IMG/VR virus record: IMGVR_UViG_3300006869_000060 | Location: 1-30,318 of that record | Length of the DNA: 30,318 nucleotides | Strand: one strand, 5' to 3' | Source of the DNA: a virus | Program-made: the position numbers and the translations under genes | Notes under the pieces: generated by a model | What the model saw: only the letters and a program-made list of their open reading frames with translations | What the model was told of the DNA's origin: nothing | Database searches by the model: none | Part shown: positions 24,077-30,318 of the stretch, one piece after another | How positions within the stretch are numbered: position 1 is the stretch's first letter | Layout of the letters: each line of letters opens with the position of its first letter

Positions 24077-24185
24077 CTATCGAATCATTTTGAATTACGA
24101 TTAGGGTATCATATGGATGCTAGTAGTGTTTCTAAACTAACGAACTTTAAAAGTTTTTTCCATCCCTTCTATAATCATAAATATC

Positions 24186-25892
24186 TTATAAAATCTTTTT
24201 CTTTATAATATAATTGTGAATTACTAAAGTATCCATTTCACAATCTAAGAAAGTTTCGATTGCAGTTCTTGGGTCTAAAACCATTGTTTGGTCTTTTAAA
24301 TTGAATGAAGTGTTGAGAACTATTGGATATCCATTATCTTTGTGAAGTTGTGTGAGAAGTTCGTAGATTCTCTTATGTTGTCTTTTGGTAACTGATTGAA
24401 TTCTTGCAGAACCATCAACATGAGTGATTGCTGGTAATTTAGATTGATGCTCTTCTTTTACCTTTACCACTTGATTCATATAAGGAACTTCTTTTTTATA
24501 ATCAAAGTATTTTGTTTGTTCTTCTAACTTTACCATTGGAGCAAAGGGTCTGAATCCTTCTCTCTTTTTAATTACTCGATTTACCCTTGATTTCATTTGT
24601 GGGTCACATGGATTTGCTAAAATAGAACGATTTCCTAATGCACGAGAACCAAATTCCATTTTACCTTCAAACCAACCTACTACATTTCCTTCTGTGATTT
24701 CTTTTGAGATTAAAGGAATTATTTCTGAATGTGATTTCTTTTCGAACCAAACATCTACATCCATTTCTTCTAAAGCCTTTTCTACATCTTCGTTTTTGTA
24801 GTGAGGACCAAGATAAGGAGTTGTGTTATCTACCTTTTGAGTTCCCCCCATTTCGAAATAAACATGAAGTGCGGCACCGATAGCAGAACCAGCATCAGAT
24901 GGAGCAGGTGGAATCCAAACATTCTTAAAGTTTGATTTCTCTAATATCTTTCCATTTGCAGTTCCATTGTATGCACATCCACCACTCAAACATAAATTGT
25001 TAGATGAACGAACTGCGAATAATCTATTTACTAATCTAAAGAATAGAAATTCGTATTCGTGTTGTAGAGTTGCTGATAAATCTTTGTGAGGTTGATTTAA
25101 ATTATCTTCAGGTAACCGATTTGGAATACCCAAGAGTTGTCCCAACTTCTCGTTAAACATATGAGTATCTGACCAATCATATGTAAAGTATTCCATATTC
25201 AGTTCGAATCCACCATCATCTGTGAGGGTATATAGTTTCCTAAATTTATTAAGAAACGTTTTTGGGTCACCATATGGAGCCAAACCCATAACTTTGTACT
25301 CACCTTCGTTTGGTTTGAAACCTAAGAAAGCAGTAAAGGCTGAATATAACATCCCAAGTGAATGTGGGAAGTTAATCTGTTGTATTTTTGAAATCTTATT
25401 TCCTTCACCATACCAAAGAGTGGTTGTTTCCCATTCACCAACTCCATCTACCGAAAGAATAGATGCTCTATCATATGGAGATGTGTAAAAGGAATATGAT
25501 GCGTGTGAAAGGTGGTGGTCTGAATAAAATATATTTACGTTGGTATGTGTAATACCATAAATTTGTTTTTCAAAAGTATCGTATTTTATTTTATTTCTTT
25601 TTAGAATTTTACCACGATTAAAATATTGAGATATAGGTCCTCGTTTAAGAGATTTTTGTATTCTATCTAATTTGGTTTTGGGATTATCATAGAAAGCAAC
25701 TGATTCTATATCCTCACCTTCTATTTTGAATTCTTTGTATAACCATTGGATTGTATTAATAGGAAAAGATGAATCGTGTTTTATACCAGTAAATCTTTCT
25801 TCTTCTACCGCTCCTAAAACTTTTCCATCTTTAATCAGTGCAGCTGCACTATCGTGATATCCACACGATATTCCTAAAATATAACCTTTCAT
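24186..25892 (-). CDS. NodU/CmcH-type carbamoyltransferase
   Basis: This 568-residue protein has the typical length and motifs of the NodU/CmcH/TobZ family. The N-terminal ASKHA-like half starts GISCGYHDSAAALIKDG (7-23); the metal-binding DHHLSHA is at 125-131; and SVDGVGEWETT (147-157) is present. The nucleotide-binding LSGGCAYNG is at 302-310. The C-terminal half carries GWFEGKMEFGSRALGNRS (406-423) and FRPFAPMV. These enzymes transfer a carbamoyl group from carbamoyl phosphate, through carbamoyl-AMP, to a hydroxyl on a small molecule or sugar. Some phage members have been reported to carbamoylate 5-hydroxymethylcytosine in DNA. Whether this one modifies phage DNA or a glycan cannot be told from sequence. 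It is last in the operon with gp55. The start has no clear ribosome site. Confidence 0.92.
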   Translation of the reverse strand: MKGYILGISCGYHDSAAALIKDGKVLGAVEEERFTGIKHDSSFPINTIQWLYKEFKIEGEDIESVAFYDNPKTKLDRIQKSLKRGPISQYFNRGKILKRNKIKYDTFEKQIYGITHTNVNIFYSDHHLSHASYSFYTSPYDRASILSVDGVGEWETTTLWYGEGNKISKIQQINFPHSLGMLYSAFTAFLGFKPNEGEYKVMGLAPYGDPKTFLNKFRKLYTLTDDGGFELNMEYFTYDWSDTHMFNEKLGQLLGIPNRLPEDNLNQPHKDLSATLQHEYEFLFFRLVNRLFAVRSSNNLCLSGGCAYNGTANGKILEKSNFKNVWIPPAPSDAGSAIGAALHVYFEMGGTQKVDNTTPYLGPHYKNEDVEKALEEMDVDVWFEKKSHSEIIPLISKEITEGNVVGWFEGKMEFGSRALGNRSILANPCDPQMKSRVNRVIKKREGFRPFAPMVKLEEQTKYFDYKKEVPYMNQVVKVKEEHQSKLPAITHVDGSARIQSVTKRQHKRIYELLTQLHKDNGYPIVLNTSFNLKDQTMVLDPRTAIETFLDCEMDTLVIHNYIIKKKIL

Positions 25893-25898
25893 TTTTTT

Positions 25899-26672
25899 CT
25901 ATAAAAATTCGTTATCTAAATATGGGTTCTCACCCTCATCTTCTTGAGTTGGTTTTTGCCAAAATGGTTTTCTATTTGGTTCTTTAAACTCACCATGTTC
26001 AAGATACTCATTTAACATTTTTTTCTGATGTTGTTTCATTACATTTACAACTTTGGTGATGTAGTGAGTTTTACAATCAGTCATCTCTCTTATAAGTAGG
26101 TATAGATGTTTTTTATTAAAGTTTTCTATATGGTCACTTCGTCTAAATAATTCTAATACGGCATCAGCAATTTGTAAATCTCTTTTCTTTGTAAATACGG
26201 AGTTTAAATTTCTATCCCAATATGCAATCATCATATATTTAAATTCTTTAAACTCATTATTCTCTTGTACTACTTCAAAATCATTTTCAGGATTCCAAGT
26301 TTCTGGCATCTCTGAAAGAAGTGAATTTTGTTTCCACCTTTTATAATTTCCATTATTTTTTAAGATAAGATGGTTTTTTGCAATAATAGTAAAGTATGAA
26401 AACGCTCTCCCCTTACCTTCTTTAAACATATGCATTTTTTCTACCATTGTAGAAACTACTTCTGTTTGTATATCTTTCTTAGGAACATCAAAGTAAGTAA
26501 ATTTAAATGTGTTTAAAACATTTTCTGCAAGTTTTTCAAAAGGATATTTAATTCTTGTTTCGTAAATCTTAGACCTTTCTGCTGGGTCTTTTGATTTGTT
26601 GTATTCTATGATTGCTTCTTGTGCAGGAGTACCAAAATATATTTTGGATTTTTTTCTTCTTTGTTTGGCCAT
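25899..26672 (-). CDS. 55: gp55-type late transcription sigma factor
   Basis: The central block of this 257-residue protein (about 35-112: KIYETRIKYPFEKLAENVLN, DIQTEVVSTMVEKMHMFKEG, GRAFSYFTIIAKNHLI) matches the sigma region-2-like core of T4 gp55, which binds core polymerase and recognises the late -10 element. As in T4 gp55, no classical region 4 is obvious. The C-terminal end is charged and may contact a clamp-linked coactivator. It is somewhat longer than T4 gp55 (185 residues). Its promoter is of the host Bacteroidota type, so it can be made before late transcription. The six TATTTATA boxes upstream of virion genes are its probable targets. TAATATG links it to the upstream 91-residue gene (1-nt gap). 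Confidence 0.82.
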   Translation of the reverse strand: MAKQRRKKSKIYFGTPAQEAIIEYNKSKDPAERSKIYETRIKYPFEKLAENVLNTFKFTYFDVPKKDIQTEVVSTMVEKMHMFKEGKGRAFSYFTIIAKNHLILKNNGNYKRWKQNSLLSEMPETWNPENDFEVVQENNEFKEFKYMMIAYWDRNLNSVFTKKRDLQIADAVLELFRRSDHIENFNKKHLYLLIREMTDCKTHYITKVVNVMKQHQKKMLNEYLEHGEFKEPNRKPFWQKPTQEDEGENPYLDNEFL

Positions 26673-26673
26673 A

Positions 26674-26949
26674 TTATAGGTCGTTGTTTAGTTCTTCAAC
26701 TACTTTTTTTAATTCTTGGAAAGTTACACCAACTTCATCATCTTTTTCAAAGGCTTGTTTGAAATCTAATTGTCTCATTCTATCAAGTGATGCTTCTACT
26801 TTATTCTTTACGAAATCATTGGTTTCAACTAATCTATCTTCCAACTGTTCGTTCTGTCTAAGTAGGTTTCTAACACCTACCAATAATATAACATTTGTGA
26901 TAACCGAAATACCAATAATGATATTATAGGTTGTAAATAGTTCTAACAT
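26674..26949 (-). CDS. Small membrane-anchored coiled-coil protein
   Basis: This 91-residue protein has one N-terminal membrane helix (about 8-26, YNIIIGISVITNVILLVGV). A cytoplasmic-side coiled coil rich in Glu/Arg/Leu follows (about 27-65), then an acidic FEKDDEVGVTFQELKKVVEE segment (about 67-86). Similar small proteins with a helix and a conserved D-D-E-V-G motif occur in other T4-like marine phages next to gp55, as I recall them; their role is unknown. A gp33-like coactivator is unlikely because of the membrane helix. It is linked by TAATATG-type 1-nt junctions to the genes on both sides, so the three products are made together. Confidence 0.65.
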   Translation of the reverse strand: MLELFTTYNIIIGISVITNVILLVGVRNLLRQNEQLEDRLVETNDFVKNKVEASLDRMRQLDFKQAFEKDDEVGVTFQELKKVVEELNNDL

Positions 26950-26950
26950 A

Positions 26951-27535
26951 TTAATCGATATTTATTTCATAACCGCTAAATAAGGTAAGGTATCTTGTAA
27001 GTTTTGTACCATTGCCATCTTTAAATTCTTTTCCTTCTTTAAGGAATCTTTTAACATTACCAGGTCCTGCAAGATGTGCAGCTGCTAAGATACCACTTTC
27101 GGTAATTATAGTACCATTGATTTTTTTACCATCCCAATAATTTATATACTTCTGTAAAATTTTCTTATTGTGATTTAGTAAATCTAACATTGCTCTTTCT
27201 TGTAGTATTGGTGAATTCAAAAACTCTTTTTTTGTTATATCGTAACCCAATGATTTAAGAGTTCTTCTTCCAAATTGATATTTTCCCATATATCCCCATT
27301 TGTTCACAACATCGTATCGGTTTGATGATTCTCTCATTCCGATTGCATCTAAGAACATTTGTGTTTGGTCAATTTCAATTTTGATTGGTTTAATTTCAAT
27401 AGTAGGTTCTATCGTTACTATTGGTTTTGCTTTGAGGATTGTTGTTTCAACAGAATCTCTCATTATATAACTTGTAAAACTCATCAGTATTAATGATATA
27501 AGGGATACAAGTCCTATTACATTATATTTTTTCAT
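26951..27535 (-). CDS. Membrane-anchored lytic transglycosylase/lysozyme-like protein
   Basis: In this 194-residue protein, residues about 5-24 form a hydrophobic, Gly/Ser-containing signal anchor (NVIGLVSLISLILMSFTSYI). A Lys/Pro/Ile-rich spacer leads to a lysozyme-like domain: GMRESSNRYDVVN (66-78, E69 as the presumed catalytic acid), WGYMGKYQFG (80-89) and AAAHLAGPGNV (about 151-161). This order matches goose-type lysozyme/SLT-like transglycosylases that cut the peptidoglycan glycan strand. The N-terminal helix could be a signal-arrest-release segment, so the protein could wait in the inner membrane before lysis. It heads an operon with gp55 under a host-type promoter, not under a late box. 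Confidence 0.75.
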   Translation of the reverse strand: MKKYNVIGLVSLISLILMSFTSYIMRDSVETTILKAKPIVTIEPTIEIKPIKIEIDQTQMFLDAIGMRESSNRYDVVNKWGYMGKYQFGRRTLKSLGYDITKKEFLNSPILQERAMLDLLNHNKKILQKYINYWDGKKINGTIITESGILAAAHLAGPGNVKRFLKEGKEFKDGNGTKLTRYLTLFSGYEINID

Positions 27536-27563
27536 AGTTTCTCCTTTTGGGATAATACTTTTA

Positions 27564-27595
27564 CAAAGATACGAAAAATATCTTATATATCCAAA
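27564..27595 (-). promoter_or_regulatory. Bacteroidota-type promoter of the gp55 operon
   Basis: On the minus strand, TTTG (27592-27595) and TATCTTTG (27564-27571) are separated by exactly 20 nt, with TTCG before the -7 box and GTA after it. The first gene starts 29 nt downstream of the -7 box, with AAAAGGAGAAACT before the ATG. Confidence 0.9.
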
Positions 27596-27611
27596 TAAAT
27601 ATTAAGTTATC

Positions 27612-27902
27612 TTAACATTCACCAATTGGACCGAAGTACATTCCCTCCATTAGACCCTCATCAAATGCATTATTAAACTCATCTTCAACTGAGATTTGTA
27701 TCTTAGTTGGTTTGAGTTTTTTTGTTAGTTCTTTTAACTCGTCTTTTCGAGTTTCTATATTATTGTAAATGAGATTTTCTAACTCATCATGTGTAACCAC
27801 TTCTTTACTAATCAACAATTCACAGAGGGTTTCAATAACTGCTGATTGAGTAAATAGGCGTTCATTCAAATTCTTGATTGTTTCTTTTGATGTTAAGTTC
27901 AT
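27612..27902 (-). CDS. Small unknown protein
   Basis: This 96-residue, mostly helical protein has a hydrophobic-charged helix QSAVIETLCELLISKEVVTHDELENLI (about 18-44) that looks like a small helical protein-binding or DNA-binding unit. A Lys-rich segment follows, then an acidic FNNAFDEGLMEGMYFGPIGEC tail. There is no signal or membrane segment. The ATG at 27902 overlaps the upstream gene by 41 nt; no other start fits, because the next Met is near the C-terminus. It is the last gene before the gp55-operon promoter. Confidence 0.6.
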   Translation of the reverse strand: MNLTSKETIKNLNERLFTQSAVIETLCELLISKEVVTHDELENLIYNNIETRKDELKELTKKLKPTKIQISVEDEFNNAFDEGLMEGMYFGPIGEC

Positions 27903-28125
27903 CTAATAATTCCTTTAATGTGTTTACATCTTCATCACCGAAAACCAAATCTCCAAATGATTTTTGGATAGATTTTTCTTGATATCCCATAGCAGATGCC
28001 ATTCTTACACACATAACTTTAAACTCATTGATATCCATATCATCTGGTACGGTGAGTTCAATTTCTTTTGCTTCTCGTATATCTTCTACGAGTTCATCTG
28101 TATATCTAAATATAAGTTTTCCCAT
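27862..28125 (-). CDS. Small unknown protein of T4-like phages
   Basis: This 87-residue acidic protein begins MGKLIFRYTDELVEDI and contains VPDDMDINEFKVMCVRMASAMGY followed by SIQKSFGD (about 26-57). That pattern, helix-turn-helix-like in outline with a conserved FG-D end, is one I associate with small uncharacterised proteins of other T4-like phages. There is no membrane segment or catalytic motif. It may be a regulator, but the function is unknown. It is followed by an overlapping frame, and the deformylase gene ends 13 nt upstream of its start. Confidence 0.6.
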   Translation of the reverse strand: MGKLIFRYTDELVEDIREAKEIELTVPDDMDINEFKVMCVRMASAMGYQEKSIQKSFGDLVFGDEDVNTLKELLDELNIKRNNQEFE

Positions 28126-28138
28126 TTTTACAAATTTT

Positions 28139-28753
28139 TTAGAGGATTTCTGCTCCTTGTGAAAGTAAAGGTTGTGCCTTTTTATACTTCATAAATTCAG
28201 TATCTCCATTAGCAAGTTTTACCATTACTCTATCGTTTCTACCATACTTTTTAGTTGATACAACTGTTGTTGTATATCTTCTGATTTTATCGGTGATTAG
28301 AACCCCATTAAGGTGGTCTAGTTCGTGTTGTGCACAAACACACTCTAATAACCCCTCATCTGAAAAGAATTCATTAGAATCCTTCCAAGGTTCTTTTTGG
28401 TCTGGTGAAAAGATAACAGTTCCTAAATTATCACACTCAACTGTAAATGATTTATGTCTTACAGTCTTGACAGGTTTCTTCATTGTTTTATCTAATGATA
28501 AACATTGTTCTACATATGCAACGGTATCTTTTGATACTTCTGTAACGATTGGGTTTATTAGTACCAAAGGTTCTTTTACATTGATTACACAGGCACGAAC
28601 ATCTAAACCTATTTGGTTTGCAGATAATCCTATACCACCATGTTTTGTAAGTTCTGTTAATAGAGTTGTTGATATTTCATCAATCTGTTCTTGAGTCATT
28701 GGTTTTGGTTCCAATGGTTTTCTCAACTTATTTGGGTCTTTAATTAGCCTCAT
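28139..28753 (-). CDS. def: Peptide deformylase
   Basis: This 204-residue protein has the three conserved deformylase motifs: GIGLSANQIG (40-49; the usual A is S in GLSANQ), EQCLSL (82-87; the Cys C84 is the metal ligand, and the usual EGCLS Gly is Gln) and QHELDHLNG (142-150; H143 and H147 bind metal, E144 is catalytic). It would remove N-formyl groups from new proteins using Fe2+ or Zn2+. A C-terminal extension of about 45 residues follows the core. Phage deformylases are known from cyanophages and others, and may speed maturation of phage proteins. The start ATG 28753 overlaps the preceding gene by 14 nt, so translation is likely coupled. Confidence 0.95.
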   Translation of the reverse strand: MRLIKDPNKLRKPLEPKPMTQEQIDEISTTLLTELTKHGGIGLSANQIGLDVRACVINVKEPLVLINPIVTEVSKDTVAYVEQCLSLDKTMKKPVKTVRHKSFTVECDNLGTVIFSPDQKEPWKDSNEFFSDEGLLECVCAQHELDHLNGVLITDKIRRYTTTVVSTKKYGRNDRVMVKLANGDTEFMKYKKAQPLLSQGAEIL

Positions 28754-28979
28754 CGAATAAATTTAATTGTGTTGTAACTTTTTTTCTTGAAGAAACATCT
28801 TCACCCCACCCACGAACATAAACAGTTTTACCTCCATCTGGTGATTCAAAGATTTTTGCATCTTTCATTTTTTCTTTTAGAGTATCAAAGTTCTCTCTAC
28901 CTTTCCAATAGAGTTCTCTAATCTTCCCACCCAACTCCATATCGTTGGGATAATCTTTTACTAATTGTTCTATATTCAT
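28740..28979 (-). CDS. Small unknown protein (79 residues)
   Basis: The start chosen is ATG 28979, which forms a TAATG overlap with the stop of the nucleotidyltransferase gene. The longer frame beginning at 29048 would run 70 bases into that gene and adds an unlikely hydrophobic head. The product begins MNIEQLVKDYPNDMELGGKI (1-20) and has RELYWKGRENF. It is a small helical protein with a basic middle and a polar GGKTVYVRGWGED turn. No family is known to me. It sits between the nucleotidyltransferase and the deformylase and overlaps the latter by 14 nt, so all three are made from one message. Confidence 0.65.
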   Translation of the reverse strand: MNIEQLVKDYPNDMELGGKIRELYWKGRENFDTLKEKMKDAKIFESPDGGKTVYVRGWGEDVSSRKKVTTQLNLFDEAN

Positions 28980-29449
28980 TATTCTGCAATATTTAAATAC
29001 TTTTCTAATAACCAAGATGAAGATTGTACTTTTTCTCCCAATCCCCATACTGAATCAATTCCAAATCCATTACAAGTATCATTTTCTGGTGTTGTAGTTT
29101 CTGTTCTATCACCACCATTACCAAATGCCATTACACCTTTTGGTAATTCACCATTTTCTTTGATATATTTTAATCTAGCTTGTTCTATGAAATCAATTGC
29201 AGTTTTATCTTCGTAGTCTTTGGGATTCATTATATAAACCCAATCAACATTTTTAAGATTACTCATTATAAAATGTCTTTCTTTTTCGTTCATAAATGCT
29301 TTACCTTTTTTCTGTTGTAACCATCTATCGTTATTAAGACCAATCCAAACTTCATCAGCAAGTTCTTTGGCATTATTAATACATTCGATGTGTCCTCTAT
29401 GAACAGGGTCAAATCCTCCACTAATTAAAATAACTTTATACTTTTTCAT
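28979..29449 (-). CDS. Nucleotidyltransferase (HxGH, cytidylyltransferase-like)
   Basis: The N-terminus of this 156-residue protein, KVILISGGFDPVHRGHIECI (about 5-24), carries the HRGH signature of the HxGH nucleotidyltransferase superfamily. EVWIGLNNDRWLQQKKGKAF follows. The second conserved region is VMAFGNGGDRT (about 106-116), and GLGEKVQSSSWLL (about 136-148) replaces the usual ISSTxxR end motif. This combination resembles RfaE-type and glycerol/sugar-phosphate cytidylyl- or adenylyltransferases more than NMN adenylyltransferases. The acceptor is unknown; it could activate a sugar for glycan synthesis. It is the first gene after a host-type promoter and is coupled to the 79-residue gene. 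Confidence 0.82.
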   Translation of the reverse strand: MKKYKVILISGGFDPVHRGHIECINNAKELADEVWIGLNNDRWLQQKKGKAFMNEKERHFIMSNLKNVDWVYIMNPKDYEDKTAIDFIEQARLKYIKENGELPKGVMAFGNGGDRTETTTPENDTCNGFGIDSVWGLGEKVQSSSWLLEKYLNIAE

Positions 29450-29468
29450 TTATTATAGTTTTGTTATA

Positions 29469-29500
29469 CAAAGATACGAATAATTTTTTATATTTCCAAA
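29469..29500 (-). promoter_or_regulatory. Bacteroidota-type promoter of the nucleotidyltransferase-deformylase operon
   Basis: On the minus strand, TTTG (29497-29500) and TATCTTTG (29469-29476) are separated by exactly 20 nt, with the shared TTCG and GTA flanks. The -33 box is placed immediately after the metK stop, so metK and the next operon are separated by only about 50 bases. Confidence 0.9.
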
Positions 29501-29501
29501 T

Positions 29502-30318
29502 TTATTTCCAAGAAAATCCTGCACCCATATGTCCAAACTTTGCGGTTTCTGCAAAGATTGGTTTTCTTAAATCTAAAAATTCGATAATTCCTTTTGGTGA
29601 TAAATCATATCCTTCGATTGGAGTTTCTACTCCATCGATTACTGCAGTTGCCTGAAGTGGTTGGTCATATCCAATTGCATAAGCGAGTTGAATGAATACT
29701 TCTTGTGCTTCTTGATTTTGTTCTAAGATATCTACTGCAACTCTACGAGCCATGTAGGCAGCACTTCTATCAACTTTGGTTGAGTCTTTACCACTAAACG
29801 CACCTCCACCGATTGGGATACGAGGACCATAATTATCTACTGCAAGTTTTCTACCAGTTAATCCTGCATCCGCAGTAAATCCTCCAATGTTCCAATCACC
29901 CGCAGGATTACAATGGATTTCTTGTAAAGTGTATTGTGGGTATTCTTTGAAGAAATCGGTTACCAAAGTGTATAGTTCAGTAGTGGGTGCTTTCTGAAAA
30001 GAGGCAACTGCTCTGATTCTATTTCTATCTAAAGTGATTTGAGTTTTACCATCAAAAGGAAACTTCTCAAAAATGAATTTGTTGAGTTCTCTTGCAAGGA
30101 AATATTCTTGTGGTAGTAGTTGTTCGTTTTCTCTACAAGCATAACCAGTCATAATTCCTTGGTCTCCTGCACCACCAGTATCAACTCCATTTGCAATCTC
30201 TGGTGATTGTGAGTTAAGGTTTATAAGAACGATAACATCATCCTTCACAATTTCTTTAACTACTTCGGTAATTTTTTCTTCAGATACATTTGCATTTGAA
30301 GTAACTTCTCCTGTTATA
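29502..30318 (-). CDS. metK: S-adenosylmethionine synthetase (MetK), N-terminus cut by the right edge
   Basis: 271 residues are visible, in frame from the right edge (ITGEVTSNANVSEEKI...), so about the first 70 residues of the family are missing and the GTG at 30248 is an internal Val. The signatures are GGAGDQGIMTGYA (about 48-60) and GGGAFSGKDSTKVDRSAAY (about 170-188), which bind ATP/phosphate and metal. The C-terminal AKFGHMGAGFSW is of the family type. The enzyme makes SAM from methionine and ATP. A phage-encoded MetK would raise the SAM supply for DNA or RNA methylation or counter host SAM depletion; no methyltransferase is in this window. Its own start and promoter are outside. Confidence 0.93.
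   Translation of the reverse strand, partial: ITGEVTSNANVSEEKITEVVKEIVKDDVIVLINLNSQSPEIANGVDTGGAGDQGIMTGYACRENEQLLPQEYFLARELNKFIFEKFPFDGKTQITLDRNRIRAVASFQKAPTTELYTLVTDFFKEYPQYTLQEIHCNPAGDWNIGGFTADAGLTGRKLAVDNYGPRIPIGGGAFSGKDSTKVDRSAAYMARRVAVDILEQNQEAQEVFIQLAYAIGYDQPLQATAVIDGVETPIEGYDLSPKGIIEFLDLRKPIFAETAKFGHMGAGFSWK

Noticed and set aside
24130-24185. A 13-codon frame beginning MIIEGMEK after the carbamoyltransferase, with a TATTTATG-like sequence before it
   Set aside because: Too short, with only a one-mismatch box and no conserved feature; chance is likely.
24077-24185. Possible tRNA or small RNA in the gap after the carbamoyltransferase
   Set aside because: No cloverleaf, no T-loop GTTCRA arrangement with matching stems; only a short AACTTT/AAAGTT inverted repeat is present.
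28980-29048. Longer N-terminus for the 79-residue gene (start at 29048)
   Set aside because: It would overlap the nucleotidyltransferase by 70 bases; the TAATG junction at 28979 with a direct start is far more likely.
30246-30248. GTG as the start of metK
   Set aside because: The frame continues upstream to the window edge with family-like sequence (ITGEVTSNANV), so the GTG is an internal Val codon.
1-30318. CRISPR array, integrase, attachment site or insertion sequence
   Set aside because: No spaced direct repeats of 25-40 bp, no recombinase or transposase motif and no terminal inverted repeats were seen.

Overview
The window looks like part of an AT-rich, T4-like contractile-tailed phage genome (Caudoviricetes) that infects a member of the Bacteroidota, probably a marine or other aquatic flavobacterium. 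The T4-like assignment rests on recognisable baseplate wedge proteins gp25 and gp6, a gp5-like baseplate hub or spike protein, a gp55-type late sigma factor, a gp61-type primase and a gp47/gp46 (Mre11/Rad50) recombination protein. The host assignment rests on four intergenic promoters that match the Bacteroidota consensus (TTTG, then 20 nt, then TAnnTTTG). Every gene I can support is on the minus strand, so the transcription order runs from the right end to the left end.

Right end, transcribed first (30318 to 24045). A metK (SAM synthetase) gene cut by the window edge is followed by a Bacteroidota-type promoter. That promoter leads into a nucleotidyltransferase, a small unknown protein, a peptide deformylase and two small unknown proteins. 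A second promoter of the same type then drives a membrane-anchored lytic transglycosylase or lysozyme-like protein, a small membrane coiled-coil protein, the late sigma factor gp55 and a NodU-type carbamoyltransferase. This unit ends at a strong hairpin terminator.

Middle (24044 to 5031), the late or virion region. It opens with a short secreted protein and a two-helix membrane protein that is a holin candidate. The baseplate and tail genes follow: a helical protein, a gp5-like hub or spike, two unknown proteins, a 39-residue membrane/cysteine protein, gp25, gp6, a DNRLRE-like protein, a coiled-coil protein, a Lys-Pro-linker protein, a 1630-residue tail or fibre protein, and three smaller structural proteins of which two are paralogues. 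Six gene starts here are preceded, 16-26 nt upstream, by an exact TATTTATA box. This is the reverse complement of the T4 late promoter TATAAATA and is a plausible target of the encoded gp55. Terminators with 8-9 bp stems separate several units. The region ends with a sulfotransferase and a GIY-YIG endonuclease-like protein.

Left end (4590 to 1). Two tandem Bacteroidota-type promoters precede primase, an SGNH/GDSL-like protein, and an open frame of at least 909 codons that joins a complete Mre11-type nuclease to the N-terminal half of a Rad50-type ATPase with a zinc hook. The three genes are linked by ATGA overlaps.

The likely logic is that host-sigma promoters drive replication, recombination and regulatory genes including gp55, and that gp55 then redirects RNA polymerase to the TATTTATA-preceded virion genes. 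The most unusual items are the Mre11-Rad50 fusion, the inverted late box, a set of four helically phased 8-bp repeats before one late promoter, and the 39-residue membrane/Cys protein. I saw no tRNA, rRNA, CRISPR array, integrase or insertion sequence.
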